From NCBI RefSeq assembly GCF_029433855.1, contig NZ_JAROAU010000003.1, positions 1,808,484-1,872,483 of the forward strand: 64,000 nucleotides of DNA, written 5' to 3'. The notes under the pieces were generated by a model. That model searched no databases. It was not told the DNA's origin and saw nothing but the letters and a program-made list of their open reading frames with translations. The translations under genes were made by a program, and so were the position numbers. This document shows, in pieces, positions 46,216 through 55,875 of the stretch. Position 1 is the stretch's first letter. Every line of letters begins with the position of its first letter. This DNA is from Candidatus Kosakonia sp. 282A-S69. GTDB taxonomy: Bacteria > Pseudomonadota > Gammaproteobacteria > Enterobacterales > Enterobacteriaceae.

Positions 46216-47612
46216 GCAGGTTTCATACTGCCGACCATCGATTCCGGCCGTACCCAACTGTCGAACTCGGCTTCCGTCAGGTAGCCGAGCGCCAGCGCGG
46301 AAGCTTTCAGCGTCAGCCCCTCTTTATGCGCCTTCTTGGCAATCTCCGCCGCTTTGTCGTAGCCAATGTGGGTATTGAGCGCAGTCACCAGCATCAGCGA
46401 CTCATTCAGCAATTGATCGATACGCTCCCGATTCGGCTCAATGCCAACTGCACAGTGCTCATTGAAGCTCTCCATGCCATCTGCCAGCAGGCGAATCGAC
46501 TGCAGAAAGTTATGGATCACCATCGGGCGGAAGACGTTAAGTTCAAAGTTACCCGACGCCCCGCCCATATTGACCGCCACATCATTGCCCAGCACCTGGC
46601 AGCAGAGCATGGTCATCGCTTCGCACTGGGTCGGGTTAACCTTGCCCGGCATGATGGAGCTGCCCGGCTCGTTTTCCGGGATCGAAATTTCGCCAATCCC
46701 GCAGCGCGGGCCGGAGGCGAGCCAGCGCACATCGTTGGCGATTTTCATCAGCGACGCGGCAAGCCCTTTTAGCGCGCCGTGCGCATGCACCAGCGCATCG
46801 CAGGTCGCCAGCGCTTCAAATTTATTCGGCGCGGTAATGAACGGCTGCTGCGTAAAGCTTGCCAGCTCTTTTGCCACCCGCTCAGCATATTCCGGATGGG
46901 TGTTGAGCCCGGTGCCCACCGCCGTGCCGCCAAGCGCCAGTTCGCCAAGATGCGGCAGGCTCTGTTCGATATGTTTAAGATTGTGCTCAAGCATTGCCAC
47001 CCAGCCGGAGATCTCCTGGCCCAGAGTCAATGGCGTTGCATCCTGCAGGTGAGTGCGGCCAATTTTGACGATATCGGCAAAGGCGGTCGCTTTTTCACTG
47101 AGGGTCTTTTTCAGCACCTGAAGCTGCGGGATGAGCTGTTCGCGTACGCCAATCACCGCCGCGACGTGCATCGCCGTCGGGAAGACATCGTTGGAGCTCT
47201 GGCTCTTATTGACGTCATCATTGGGGTGGATTTTGCGCGCCATACCGCGCTCGCCGCCGAGGATTTCGCTGGCGCGGTTTGCCAGCACCTCATTCATATT
47301 CATGTTGCTCTGCGTGCCGGAACCGGTCTGCCAGATCGCCAGCGGGAACTCATCAGGGTGTTTCCCGGCCAGCACTTCATCGGCTGCCGCCATAATCGCG
47401 CGCGCCTTCTCTTCCGGCAGCAGGCCCAGATCCTGGTTCACTTTCGCCGCCGCGCGTTTGGTCAGCGCCAGGGCGTGGATCAGCGAGACCGGCATCTTCT
47501 CTGTTGAGATACGGAAATGCTCGAGCGACCGCTGGGTCTGCGCGCCCCACAGCTTATCTGCCGGGACGTCAATCGCGCCCATCGAATCTTTCTCACTGCG
47601 ATGCGTTGTCAT
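46212..47612 (-). CDS. fumC: Class II fumarase FumC
   Basis: Iron-independent, oxygen-stable tetrameric fumarase of the TCA cycle. The 466-residue protein carries the superfamily signature [15 protein letters not shown] and catalytic-region block [24 protein letters not shown] precedes the ATG. In E. coli it has its own SoxS-responsive promoter in the gap after fumA and replaces FumA under oxidative stress or iron limitation; I did not find a convincing SoxS box in the 159-bp gap here. Confidence 0.98.
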   Translation of the reverse strand: MTTHRSEKDSMGAIDVPADKLWGAQTQRSLEHFRISTEKMPVSLIHALALTKRAAAKVNQDLGLLPEEKARAIMAAADEVLAGKHPDEFPLAIWQTGSGTQSNMNMNEVLANRASEILGGERGMARKIHPNDDVNKSQSSNDVFPTAMHVAAVIGVREQLIPQLQVLKKTLSEKATAFADIVKIGRTHLQDATPLTLGQEISGWVAMLEHNLKHIEQSLPHLGELALGGTAVGTGLNTHPEYAERVAKELASFTQQPFITAPNKFEALATCDALVHAHGALKGLAASLMKIANDVRWLASGPRCGIGEISIPENEPGSSIMPGKVNPTQCEAMTMLCCQVLGNDVAVNMGGASGNFELNVFRPMVIHNFLQSIRLLADGMESFNEHCAVGIEPNRERIDQLLNESLMLVTALNTHIGYDKAAEIAKKAHKEGLTLKASALALGYLTEAEFDSWVRPESMVGSMKPA

Positions 47613-47743
47613 TACTCTCTCCTTGGGTACAAAGTGATAGGGTTTTCGACTGGCTCACTTGCAAACAGGTAAAAGTATTGATGCTTTTTAGAATGTTGTT
47701 GTGAAGTTCGTGCTTTTAATCAGATATGACTGACAATTAGGGG

Positions 47744-47767
47744 AAAAAGCCGCCCCGCAGGGCGGCT
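47744..47767 (-). terminator. Terminator of fumA
   Basis: AGCCGCCC and GGGCGGCT around CGCA (minus strand TGCG), followed on the transcript strand by TTTTT and CCCC. It separates fumA transcription from fumC. Confidence 0.88.
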
Positions 47768-47771
47768 TACA

Positions 47772-49418
47772 CTATTTCAGGCAGCTGGCGCACTGGCCAG
47801 ACTGGATCTGCTGGAAGAAGTCATTGCCTTTGTCATCCACAAGGATAAACGCCGGGAAATCCTCCACCTCAATTTTCCAGATAGCTTCCATACCCAGCTC
47901 CGGGTAGGCGACGCACTCCAGTTGTTTAATGCTGTTCTGCGCGAGAATTGCCGCCGGGCCGCCGATGCTGCCGAGGTAGAAACCGCCATGTTTCGCGCAG
48001 GCATCCGTCACCTGTTTGCTGCGGTTGCCCTTCGCCAGCATGATCATACTGCCGCCCTGGGATTGCAGCTGATCGACGTAGGAGTCCATACGCCCCGCGG
48101 TAGTTGGGCCAAGCGATCCCGACGCGTACCCTTCCGGGGTTTTTGCCGGGCCGGCGTAGTAGATGGGGTGATCTTTTACGTACTGCGGCAGATGCTCGCC
48201 GCTCTCCATCAGCTCTTTCAGTCTGGCGTGGGCGATGTCGCGGGCGACGATAATCGTCCCGGTCAGCGACAGGCGCGTGGAGACTGGATATTGCGACAAC
48301 TGTGCGAGGATCTCGCTCATCGGACGGTTGAGATCGACTTTAACCGCTTCCCCCTCACCCGCCTGGCGCAGTGCTTCAGGGATGTATTTGCCGGGATTCT
48401 GCTCAAGGCGCTCCAGCCAGATACCGTCGCGGGTAATTTTGCCTTTAATATTGCGATCTGCGGAGCACGACACACCCATGCCGACCGGGCAGGATGCGCC
48501 GTGGCGCGGCAGGCGGATCACGCGAATATCGTGGGCGAAGTATTTGCCGCCGAACTGCGCGCCGAGGCCGAGGTTACGCGCCTCCTGCAGTAACTCCTGC
48601 TCAAGCTGAACATCGCGGAATGCCTGGCCGTGCTCGTTACCCTGAGTCGGCAGCGCATCATAATATTTGGTCGACGCCAGTTTGACGGTTTTCAGCGTCG
48701 CTTCCGCAGAGGTTCCGCCAATCACAAAGGCGATGTGGTACGGCGGGCAGGCCGCCGTGCCGAGGGTGCGCATTTTTTCTACCAGATAGTTTTTCAGCTT
48801 CGCCGGGGTAATCAGCGCTTTTGTCTCCTGGTAGAGATAGGTTTTGTTCGCCGAGCCGCCGCCTTTGGCGATAAACAGGAACTTATATGCCTCACCGTCG
48901 ACGCTGTAGAGATCGATCTGCGCCGGCAGGTTGGTGCCGGTATTGACCTCTTTGTACATATCCAGCGGCGCGTTTTGCGAATAGCGCAGATTATCTTCGG
49001 TGTAGGTGTTGTAAACGCCTTGCGCCAGTGCGGCTTCATCGCCGCCGCCGGTCCAGACACGCTGCCCTTTTTTACCCATGATGATGGCTGTGCCGGTGTC
49101 CTGACAGGTCGGCAGAATGCCTTTGGCGGCGATCTCCGAGTTGCGCAGGAACTGAAGTGCCACATATTTATCGTTTTCGCTTGCCTCCGGGTCGCTCAGA
49201 ATATCCGCAACCTGCTGCTGATGCGCCGGGCGCAGAAGGAATGAAGCATCATGGAAGGCGTGCTGTGCCAGCAGCGTCAGCGCTTGCGGCTCGACTTTGA
49301 GAATATCCTGCCCCTCAAACTGGGCAACGGAGACATGGTCACGGCTTAACAGATAGTATTCGGTCTCATCCTCTCCGAGAGGGAAAGGATCCTGATAACA
49401 GAAGGGTTTGTTCGACAT
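47772..49418 (-). CDS. fumA: Class I iron-sulfur fumarase FumA
   Basis: Oxygen-sensitive [4Fe-4S] fumarase of the aerobic/microaerobic TCA cycle, 548 residues as in E. coli. Cysteines in [22 protein letters not shown] and [12 protein letters not shown] are the three expected cluster ligands. The C-terminal beta domain includes [21 protein letters not shown]. It could in principle be FumB, but its place between fumC and manA identifies fumA. It is divergent from manA. Confidence 0.96.
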   Translation of the reverse strand: MSNKPFCYQDPFPLGEDETEYYLLSRDHVSVAQFEGQDILKVEPQALTLLAQHAFHDASFLLRPAHQQQVADILSDPEASENDKYVALQFLRNSEIAAKGILPTCQDTGTAIIMGKKGQRVWTGGGDEAALAQGVYNTYTEDNLRYSQNAPLDMYKEVNTGTNLPAQIDLYSVDGEAYKFLFIAKGGGSANKTYLYQETKALITPAKLKNYLVEKMRTLGTAACPPYHIAFVIGGTSAEATLKTVKLASTKYYDALPTQGNEHGQAFRDVQLEQELLQEARNLGLGAQFGGKYFAHDIRVIRLPRHGASCPVGMGVSCSADRNIKGKITRDGIWLERLEQNPGKYIPEALRQAGEGEAVKVDLNRPMSEILAQLSQYPVSTRLSLTGTIIVARDIAHARLKELMESGEHLPQYVKDHPIYYAGPAKTPEGYASGSLGPTTAGRMDSYVDQLQSQGGSMIMLAKGNRSKQVTDACAKHGGFYLGSIGGPAAILAQNSIKQLECVAYPELGMEAIWKIEVEDFPAFILVDDKGNDFFQQIQSGQCASCLK

Positions 49419-49617
49419 TGTTCTCTCACTTACGGCACGATGTGGTTATTGTTCAGGCAGGAGATCCCTCAGCCTGTGTTAAAGCGAGTCGCCATATCCT
49501 ACACAAATTTTTAACAAAAACTGAGACTAGTACGACTTTTTACCCTCACTGATTACTTCCGTCGGGTTTGTTGCTTTAATGGCGCGATAACTTTTCCTAA
49601 TCAAAAAGGGCTTGATA

Positions 49618-50796
49618 ATGCAAAAACTGATCAACTCCGTGCAGAACTATGCCTGGGGTAGTAAAACTGCGTTAACGGATCTCTACGGCATCGCCAATCC
49701 GGACAATCTGCCAATGGCCGAGTTGTGGATGGGCGCACACCCGAAGAGCAGCTCAAAAGTGCAGGACGAGGCAGGTCAAACCCGCGCGCTGCGCGAGGTG
49801 ATCGATGCTGATAAGCATCGCCTGCTCGGCGATGCCGTGGCTGAACGCTTTGGCGAACTGCCGTTCCTGTTTAAAGTGCTGTGCGCTGACCAACCGCTCT
49901 CCATCCAGGTTCACCCGAACAAGAAAAACTCAGAGCTGGGCTTTGCGAAAGAGAACGCGGCCGGTATCCCGCTGGATGCCGCAGAGCGCAACTACAAAGA
50001 TCCCAACCACAAACCGGAGCTGGTCTTCGCCCTCACCCCCTTCCTGGCGATGAACGCATTCCGTGAGTTCTCTGACATCGTCTCTCTGCTGCAACCGGTC
50101 GCCGGTGCGCATCCGGCCATCGCCCACTTCCTGCAGGACCCGGGTGCCGATCGCCTGAGCGAGCTTTTTGCCGCGCTGCTTAACATGGAGAACGAGGAGA
50201 AATCCCGCGCGCTGGCAGTGCTGAAGTCGGTGCTTGATAAAGAGCATGGCGAGCCGTGGCAAACCATTCGCACCATTGCGCAGTTCTACCCGGATGACAG
50301 CGGCCTCTTCTCACCGCTGCTGCTAAATGTGGTCAAACTTAACCCCGGCGAGGCGATGTTCCTGTTCGCGGAAACGCCGCACGCCTATCTGCAGGGCGTA
50401 GCGCTGGAGGTGATGGCCAACTCCGATAACGTGCTGCGTGCCGGGTTGACGCCGAAATATATCGATATCCCGGAACTGGTGGCGAACGTCAAATTCACGC
50501 CGAAAGCGGCAGATGAGCTGCTGACGCAACCGGTTCGTGACGATGCCGCGCTCGATTTTCCGATCCCGGTCGCCGACTTCGCCTTCTCGCTGCACGATCT
50601 CTCTACCCACGAGACGCAGCTTGCGCAGCAGAGCGCGGCGATTATTTTCTGTGTCGAAGGTGAAGCGGTGCTCAGCAAAGGTGAGCAAACGCTGGTGCTG
50701 AAAGCGGGCGAATCGGCATTTATTGGCGCGGAGGAGTCGCCGGTCACCGCAAGCGGCACCGGGCGGGTCGCGCGCGTGTTTAATAAAATCGACTAA
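49618..50796 (+). CDS. manA: Mannose-6-phosphate isomerase ManA
   Basis: Type I phosphomannose isomerase, a zinc cupin enzyme that interconverts mannose-6-P and fructose-6-P for mannose use and for GDP-mannose and capsule/colanic acid precursors. Zinc-site blocks: QPLSIQVHPNK, NHKPELVFALTPF and GEAMFLFAETPHAYLQG. It has 392 residues (E. coli 391). ATG 49618 (MQKLINSVQNYAWG) is conserved; two upstream codons are not. Confidence 0.97.
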   Translation: MQKLINSVQNYAWGSKTALTDLYGIANPDNLPMAELWMGAHPKSSSKVQDEAGQTRALREVIDADKHRLLGDAVAERFGELPFLFKVLCADQPLSIQVHPNKKNSELGFAKENAAGIPLDAAERNYKDPNHKPELVFALTPFLAMNAFREFSDIVSLLQPVAGAHPAIAHFLQDPGADRLSELFAALLNMENEEKSRALAVLKSVLDKEHGEPWQTIRTIAQFYPDDSGLFSPLLLNVVKLNPGEAMFLFAETPHAYLQGVALEVMANSDNVLRAGLTPKYIDIPELVANVKFTPKAADELLTQPVRDDAALDFPIPVADFAFSLHDLSTHETQLAQQSAAIIFCVEGEAVLSKGEQTLVLKAGESAFIGAEESPVTASGTGRVARVFNKID

Positions 50797-50896
50797 GTTA
50801 CTGAAGTTTTAAGCAACTATTGCTAAGCTTTAGCGAACTTCATTCGACAGTCCAGGCGGTTTGCACCGCCTGGTTTCTTTTTCAGGGATAAGCGCT

Positions 50897-52429
50897 ATGA
50901 AAAAAACGTTGGTTGCCGCCGGGGTTATTGTTGCATTAGGTGTCGTCTGGGCAGGCGGAGCCTGGTATACTGGGAAACAGCTGGAAGGACGTCTGGGTGA
51001 GATGGTGAGCCAGGCAAACGCCCAGATCAAACGCAGCGCGCCGGACGCCAATGTTGAGCTTTCGGCGCAGGATTACAAACGCAGCCTCTTCTCCAGTACC
51101 TTCACTCTGCAGGTCAAGCCCATCGCGGGCACCACCAGCCCGTGGCTGAAGCCGGGCCAGAGCGTGGTTCTGCATGAAAATGTCGACCACGGCCCCTTCC
51201 CGCTGGCACAGTTGAAATCCTTCAGCCTGACACCGGCGATGGCCTCCGTGCATACGCAGCTGGTCAATAATGACGTCACTAAGGCGCTGTTTGAGATGGC
51301 GAAAGGCGAGTCACCGTTTGTCGCCGAGACGCGCATTGGCTACGCCGGTGATACCCGCAGCGACATCAACCTGCGCGCGCTGAATTTCGAAAAAGAGGGT
51401 GAAAAAGTTGCTTTCGGCGGCGGTAATTTCCGCGTCAGCGCTGATAAAGAGGGCAATGCGGTTGCGGTGAGCGGCGAAGCGCAAAGCGGCCTGGTCGATA
51501 CGGTTAACGAGTTTGGCCAGAAAGTGCAGCTCTCCTTTAATCACTTCAAAACCGATGGCTCCAGCGAAATCAGCGCGTTTAGTGAGCGCACCGGCAGCCA
51601 GAAGATGAGCCTTGATAAACTTGCTATCTCCATTGAGAACAAAGAGATGGCGATTCTTGAAGGGATGGAACTTACGGCGAAATCGGACGTGGCGGACGAT
51701 AAGAAAAATATCAACAGCCAGGTCGATTACACCCTCAACAGCCTGAAAGTACAGGGGCAGGATCTCGGTAACGGCAAGCTGACGCTGAAAGTTGGCCAGG
51801 TTGATGGCAACGCCTGGCATCAGGCCACTCAGCAGTATGATGCGCAGATCCGCGCCCTGATGGCGCAGCCCGATATTGCGCAGAACCCTGAGCTGTACCA
51901 GCAGAAAGCGACCGAAGCGTTTCTCAGTGTCGTGCCGCTGCTGTTGAAAGGCGAGCCGGTCATTACCGTTGCGCCGCTGAGCTGGAAAAATGCGAAAGGT
52001 GAATCGACCTTCAACCTCTCTCTGTTCCTGAAAGATCCGACAAAAACCGCTGACGCACCGCAGACGCTGGCGCAGCAGGTTGACCGCAATGTGAAATCTC
52101 TCGACGGCAAACTCTCCATTCCGGTAGATATGGCCACCGAACTGATGACGCAGGTGGCGAAACTGCAAGGGTATCAGCAGGAGGATGCGGCGAAACTGGC
52201 TAACCAGCAGGTGAAAGGCCTGGCGGCCATGGGTCAGATGTTCCGCATCACTACTCTTGAGAACAACACCATTCTCACCAGCCTGCAGTATGCCAACGGT
52301 CAGGTGACGCTGAACGGCGAGAAGATGCCGCTGGAGCAGTTTGTCGGTATGTTTGGCCTGCCTTCACTGCAACCGGCCGTACCGGGTGAAGCGGTTCCAC
52401 CCGCTCCGCCGGCCATCCCGCAGCAGTAA
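50897..52429 (+). CDS. ydgA: YdgA family protein (DUF945)
   Basis: Membrane-anchored periplasmic protein of 510 residues (E. coli 502). The first 20 or so residues form a signal-anchor helix (KTLVAAGVIVALGVVWAGGAW). The rest is a DUF945 domain rich in beta strands, with a Pro/Ala-rich C-terminus. The function is unknown; the E. coli protein interacts with respiratory complexes in proteomic studies and this should not be over-read. ATG 50897 is preceded by CAGGGATAAG. A strong terminator follows. Confidence 0.92.
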   Translation: MKKTLVAAGVIVALGVVWAGGAWYTGKQLEGRLGEMVSQANAQIKRSAPDANVELSAQDYKRSLFSSTFTLQVKPIAGTTSPWLKPGQSVVLHENVDHGPFPLAQLKSFSLTPAMASVHTQLVNNDVTKALFEMAKGESPFVAETRIGYAGDTRSDINLRALNFEKEGEKVAFGGGNFRVSADKEGNAVAVSGEAQSGLVDTVNEFGQKVQLSFNHFKTDGSSEISAFSERTGSQKMSLDKLAISIENKEMAILEGMELTAKSDVADDKKNINSQVDYTLNSLKVQGQDLGNGKLTLKVGQVDGNAWHQATQQYDAQIRALMAQPDIAQNPELYQQKATEAFLSVVPLLLKGEPVITVAPLSWKNAKGESTFNLSLFLKDPTKTADAPQTLAQQVDRNVKSLDGKLSIPVDMATELMTQVAKLQGYQQEDAAKLANQQVKGLAAMGQMFRITTLENNTILTSLQYANGQVTLNGEKMPLEQFVGMFGLPSLQPAVPGEAVPPAPPAIPQQ

Positions 52430-52436
52430 GCGAAAC

Positions 52437-52462
52437 GCCCCTCAAACGAGGGGCATTTTTTT
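52437..52462 (+). terminator. Terminator of ydgA
   Basis: GCCCCTC and GAGGGGC around AAAC, followed by A and seven T. Confidence 0.95.
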
Positions 52463-52648
52463 ACGCTCACCCGGAAGATATATCCTTTTGAAACCCCCTT
52501 TTCCCTTCCCTATCTATTTCTTTCAGTTATTATTAGCCAGCAAAATTCGGGGCTGCTGAATGCTTCGTAGCGCGAGGCTGATAACCGAATCAGTCCATTG
52601 ATACAAAGAGATTCTTTTGGCATTTAGCCCGTTGAAGAGAGGACAGTC

Positions 52649-52891
52649 GTGAAAGGTTTCCAGGGTAAAGGTCCGGATGAGAGTGCGTTCTTCCCGCCGG
52701 GTTGCACGCCCTCACAAGAGGAGTTGTTAGGCGAAATTGTGATCGAGCTTTTACGTGAGAAAGGCCAGGTCAGCCGACAGAGTCTCTGTATCAAACTGGC
52801 GACGCGTCTTGATAACGCCAACGATCCGTTAACAGAAGCATGCTATGGCAACTTGCTGAAACTTATTTTCACCAGGAAACTGAACGCGTAA
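52649..52891 (+). CDS. YcgZ-like small regulatory connector protein
   Basis: An 80-residue protein starting with GTG behind GAGAGGAC. The core GEIVIELLREKGQVSRQSLCIKLATRLDNA resembles E. coli YcgZ (GEIVTEILKDGRNLSRKSLCAKLLCRLEHA), a member of the YmgB/AriR family of small helical connectors that act on the Rcs pathway and biofilm genes. It is the first of three same-strand genes of this kind. E. coli has its ycgZ-ymgA-ariR cluster elsewhere, under BluR control. Confidence 0.72.
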   Translation: MKGFQGKGPDESAFFPPGCTPSQEELLGEIVIELLREKGQVSRQSLCIKLATRLDNANDPLTEACYGNLLKLIFTRKLNA

Positions 52892-52989
52892 TTTCCATAA
52901 TTTTAATTAATGAGCTATAACGTTCAGCATAACGTTACTAACATGCTTACCGGAAACCTGTAAACGGTGCAGCAAATGTGTGAGGCAGA

Positions 52990-53289
52990 ATGAGTAAAAA
53001 TGAGTCGGATAAGCTTGTAGATACGGTCATGGGCGAGGCGGTACTGGCCCTGCTTGATTCAGATGATGATGTCTCTTTCGATGCGCTGATTGGGCAACTG
53101 CAAGAGTCCCTGATGAGCGAAGTTGACAGCACACGACGTAAAGCGCTTCAAATCGCGATAAGCGGTATTCACCACTATAAAACCCAGCCGGCTTCACGCG
53201 GGCGCAAAAGTAACTTACAGGTTAGCCGCCTTAAGAACCGGCTGCCCTTATCAGGCCCGGGCATCGATAATAAAGCCCGCAAGCACTGA
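52990..53289 (+). CDS. YmgA/AriR-family small protein
   Basis: Ninety-nine residues, ATG behind GAGGCAGA, 98 bases after the previous gene. A helical core (VDTVMGEAVLALLDSDDDVSFDALIGQLQESLMSEVDSTRRKALQIAISGI) has the family layout: a short helix, an acidic turn, and two helices. A basic tail of about 40 residues (SRGRKSNLQVSRLKNRL) is unlike AriR and resembles the long tail of E. coli YmgA. Probable role: connector between sensory kinases and biofilm regulation; inferred. Confidence 0.62.
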   Translation: MSKNESDKLVDTVMGEAVLALLDSDDDVSFDALIGQLQESLMSEVDSTRRKALQIAISGIHHYKTQPASRGRKSNLQVSRLKNRLPLSGPGIDNKARKH

Positions 53290-53452
53290 TTTTTCCAGCA
53301 ACATCTCTTCATCAGGTCTGGCGTTCCCTACCGGACCCTATTTTTCATCCTTCTATTCAGACTTGCTTCGCATGTTTCCTTAAATGCACAGTGGATTTGA
53401 TCTGGCCCACAGGCATAGAAGAGAAAGTCACCAGTGCAATAAGGGAGAATCA

Positions 53453-53665
53453 TTGAACGACGATGTGCAAGTTCAACCCGCAGAGATCCATGAGGCTATC
53501 GGCTTAGCTGCCAGCTACCTTATGCATTCTCAACGGCCTGTGAAACCCAGTAACCTCATAATGGTGCTGCGTGCACAGAGCAGTATAACCACCGATCCCA
53601 GAAAAAAGCGCGTGCTCGATGCCGCCCGGCAGCTTATCCTCGACAGGATAACCTACTCCGCCTGA
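53453..53665 (+). CDS. AriR-family small protein (third of the cluster)
   Basis: I chose the TTG at 53453, with GGGAG seven bases upstream, giving 70 residues (MNDDVQVQPAEIHEAIGLAA and onward). The frame is open 23 codons further upstream, but that part (MHSGFDLAHRHRRES) has no ribosome site. The family layout is visible: HEAIGLAASYLMHSQRPVKPSNLIMVLRAQ then a C-terminal helix RVLDAARQLILDRI. A hairpin terminator follows. Confidence 0.58.
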   Translation: MNDDVQVQPAEIHEAIGLAASYLMHSQRPVKPSNLIMVLRAQSSITTDPRKKRVLDAARQLILDRITYSA

Positions 53666-53675
53666 TATCATGAAA

Positions 53676-53700
53676 ACGCCTTCGTCTACAGGGAAGGCGT
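53676..53700. terminator. Hairpin between the convergent third and fourth AriR-type genes
   Basis: ACGCCTTC (53676-53683) and GAAGGCGT (53693-53700) around nine bases. TTTTC follows on the minus strand and CTTCGTT on the plus, so it can serve both directions. Confidence 0.72.
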
Positions 53701-53724
53701 CTTCGTTAATAAATTGCTGCCGGT

Positions 53725-53973
53725 TTACCTGTCGTCCGGCCTCTTCTGCACCACCCTCTCTAATGCCTTGCGATAGATCTCCAGCATTGCGGAATCGTCT
53801 TCTGTCTCCAGCAGCCTGACCAGCGCCAGGATGAGATGTTTATGGGCCACGTCGCGCTGCTGCAAACGCAGGTTTGCAAGGATGGTGTTAATCACCTGCT
53901 TTTCAGCCTCGTCAACATCCACGTTCACGCCAAAAAAAGCGTTGAGCTGCTCTTCTGCGATTGTCGTCTGCAT
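53725..53973 (-). CDS. AriR (YmgB)-like biofilm/acid-resistance regulator
   Basis: An 82-residue protein (MQTTIAEEQLNAFFG start; AGGA five bases upstream; ATG 53979 is also possible). Its core EKQVINTILANLRLQQRDVAHKHLILALVRLLETEDDSA aligns with E. coli AriR ([30 protein letters not shown]). AriR is a DNA-binding dimer that lowers biofilm and promotes acid resistance. This gene is convergent with the other three, which suggests independent control. Identification as a family member is good; function is inferred. Confidence 0.7.
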   Translation of the reverse strand: MQTTIAEEQLNAFFGVNVDVDEAEKQVINTILANLRLQQRDVAHKHLILALVRLLETEDDSAMLEIYRKALERVVQKRPDDR

Positions 53974-54261
53974 AGTCATCCTGAAAAGAGATATGAATAG
54001 CTGGCCTCCGCATCATGGCTGGAGGACGTAATTTTGCCACTAAAAATAGTCGTGGTTTTCGGCCTTCGCAACAGGATATATAAAATTTTCTCATCCATTT
54101 GCCAAAGCTGGAAAACACCTCGCAAATCGCCCTCTATCTTGTTGAATTCCTAATTAAGATGGTCAGGATGATTAGCTGTGCCGCCAGCGCCAGAAACCTG
54201 ATACAACGCTATGCGCAGAGTCAGGAAACCTGCCGTTCGCTTACTTTAATGAGGAGTTGTT

Positions 54262-55875
54262 ATGACGGGTAAAAAAAGTTCGGGCAATGCCGTGTGGGTT
54301 TTTTTTCAGCAGCTGGGCCGCACCTTTATGTTGCCGGTCGCGCTGCTCTCCTTCTGCGGCATTATGCTGGGTATTGGTAGCTCGCTAAGCAGCCGCGATG
54401 TGATTACGCTGCTGCCACTGTTAGGGCACCCGTTACTGCAGGCGATCTTTATCTGGATGAGCAAAATAGGCGCGTTTGCTTTTACCTTCTTACCCGTCAT
54501 GTTCTGTATTGCCATCCCGCTGGGTTTAGCGCGGGAAGAGAAAGGCGTCGCCGCCTTTTCCGGCTTTGTCGGCTATGCGGTGATGAACCTGGCGGTTAAC
54601 TTCTGGCTCACCGCGCAGGGCATTTTACCGACTACCAACGCAGCCGTGCTCAAGGCGCATAACATTCAGAGCGTGCTCGGCATTCAGTCAATTGACACCG
54701 GCATTCTCGGCGCGGTGATTGCGGGGGTGATCATCTGGCGGCTACATGAGCGTTTTCACACCCTGCGCCTGCCGGACGCGCTGGCCTTTTTTGGCGGCAC
54801 GCGTTCCGTCCCGATTGTCACCAGTGTGGTGATGGGCATTGTCGGCCTGCTGATCCCGCTTATCTGGCCCTGGTTTGCGCTCGGCATCAGTGGCCTCGGG
54901 CAGCTTATCGATCGCGCGGGCGACTTCGGGCCGATGATCTTCGGCACCGGCGAGCGGCTGCTGCTCCCCTTCGGCTTGCAGCATATTCTGGTGGCGCTGA
55001 TTCGCTTTACCGACGCAGGCGGCACGATGGAGGTGTGCGGCCATCAGGTGAGCGGCGCGCTGACCATCTTCCAGGCGCAGCTTGGCTGCCCGCAGACGCA
55101 CGGCTTTTCTGAGAGCGCGACGCGTTTTCTCTCACAGGGAAAAATGCCCGCATTCCTGGGCGGGCTGCCCGGCGCGGCGCTGGCGATGTACCACTGCGCG
55201 CGGCCGGAAAATCGCCATAAGATCAAGGGGCTGCTCATCTCCGGCGTTATCGCCTGTGTGGTCGGCGGCACCACCGAGCCCATCGAATTTCTGTTTCTTT
55301 TCGTCGCCCCGGTGCTCTATCTGATCCACGCTCTTCTCACCGGCCTGGGCTTTACTACCATGGCAATGCTGGGGGTGACAATTGGCAATACCGACGGCAA
55401 TGTGATTGATTTCATCGTTTTCGGCGTCCTGCACGGGCTCGCGACCAAATGGTATCTGGTGCCGCTGGTCGCCGCCCTCTGGTTTACTGTTTACTACGCT
55501 CTGTTCCGCTTCGCCATCACCCGTTTTGATCTGAAAACACCCGGCCGCGAGCCGCAAACGGTTGAGAGCGAGCAAAGCGCAATGCCAGAGGCGGCGGGCC
55601 GCTCCGGATATGACGTCCCGGCCTTGCTTGCCGCCCTTGGCGGGGCGCAGAATGTGCAGAGCCTGGATAATTGCATTACCCGCTTACGCCTGTCGGTTGG
55701 CAGCATGGCGCAGGTCGATGCCGCCGCGCTGAAAGCCCATCGCGCCCTCGGCGTGGTTAAGGTCAACGACTCTCACCTGCAGGTAGTGATTGGGCCGCAG
55801 GTGCAGTCGGTAAAAGATGAAATGGCGCAGCTCATCGCGGCGGCGCAGGTACAGACAACCCCAGAGGCAGAGTAG
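54262..55875 (+). CDS. malX: PTS maltose/glucose-type EIICB permease MalX
   Basis: Phosphotransferase permease, 537 residues (E. coli 530). EIIC occupies about 1-420 with eight to ten helices and the block GGTTEPIEFLFLFVAPVLY. EIIB follows after a linker, with the phosphorylated cysteine in LDNCITRLRLSV. E. coli MalX can transport glucose and maltose. GAGGAG precedes the ATG. In E. coli malI, encoding the repressor of malXY, lies divergently upstream; here AriR-like genes occupy that side and no malI is seen. Confidence 0.95.
   Translation: MTGKKSSGNAVWVFFQQLGRTFMLPVALLSFCGIMLGIGSSLSSRDVITLLPLLGHPLLQAIFIWMSKIGAFAFTFLPVMFCIAIPLGLAREEKGVAAFSGFVGYAVMNLAVNFWLTAQGILPTTNAAVLKAHNIQSVLGIQSIDTGILGAVIAGVIIWRLHERFHTLRLPDALAFFGGTRSVPIVTSVVMGIVGLLIPLIWPWFALGISGLGQLIDRAGDFGPMIFGTGERLLLPFGLQHILVALIRFTDAGGTMEVCGHQVSGALTIFQAQLGCPQTHGFSESATRFLSQGKMPAFLGGLPGAALAMYHCARPENRHKIKGLLISGVIACVVGGTTEPIEFLFLFVAPVLYLIHALLTGLGFTTMAMLGVTIGNTDGNVIDFIVFGVLHGLATKWYLVPLVAALWFTVYYALFRFAITRFDLKTPGREPQTVESEQSAMPEAAGRSGYDVPALLAALGGAQNVQSLDNCITRLRLSVGSMAQVDAAALKAHRALGVVKVNDSHLQVVIGPQVQSVKDEMAQLIAAAQVQTTPEAE

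Noticed and set aside
47613-47743. SoxS box before fumC
   Set aside because: I looked for the GCAC...AAAY pattern on the fumC strand and found no acceptable match.
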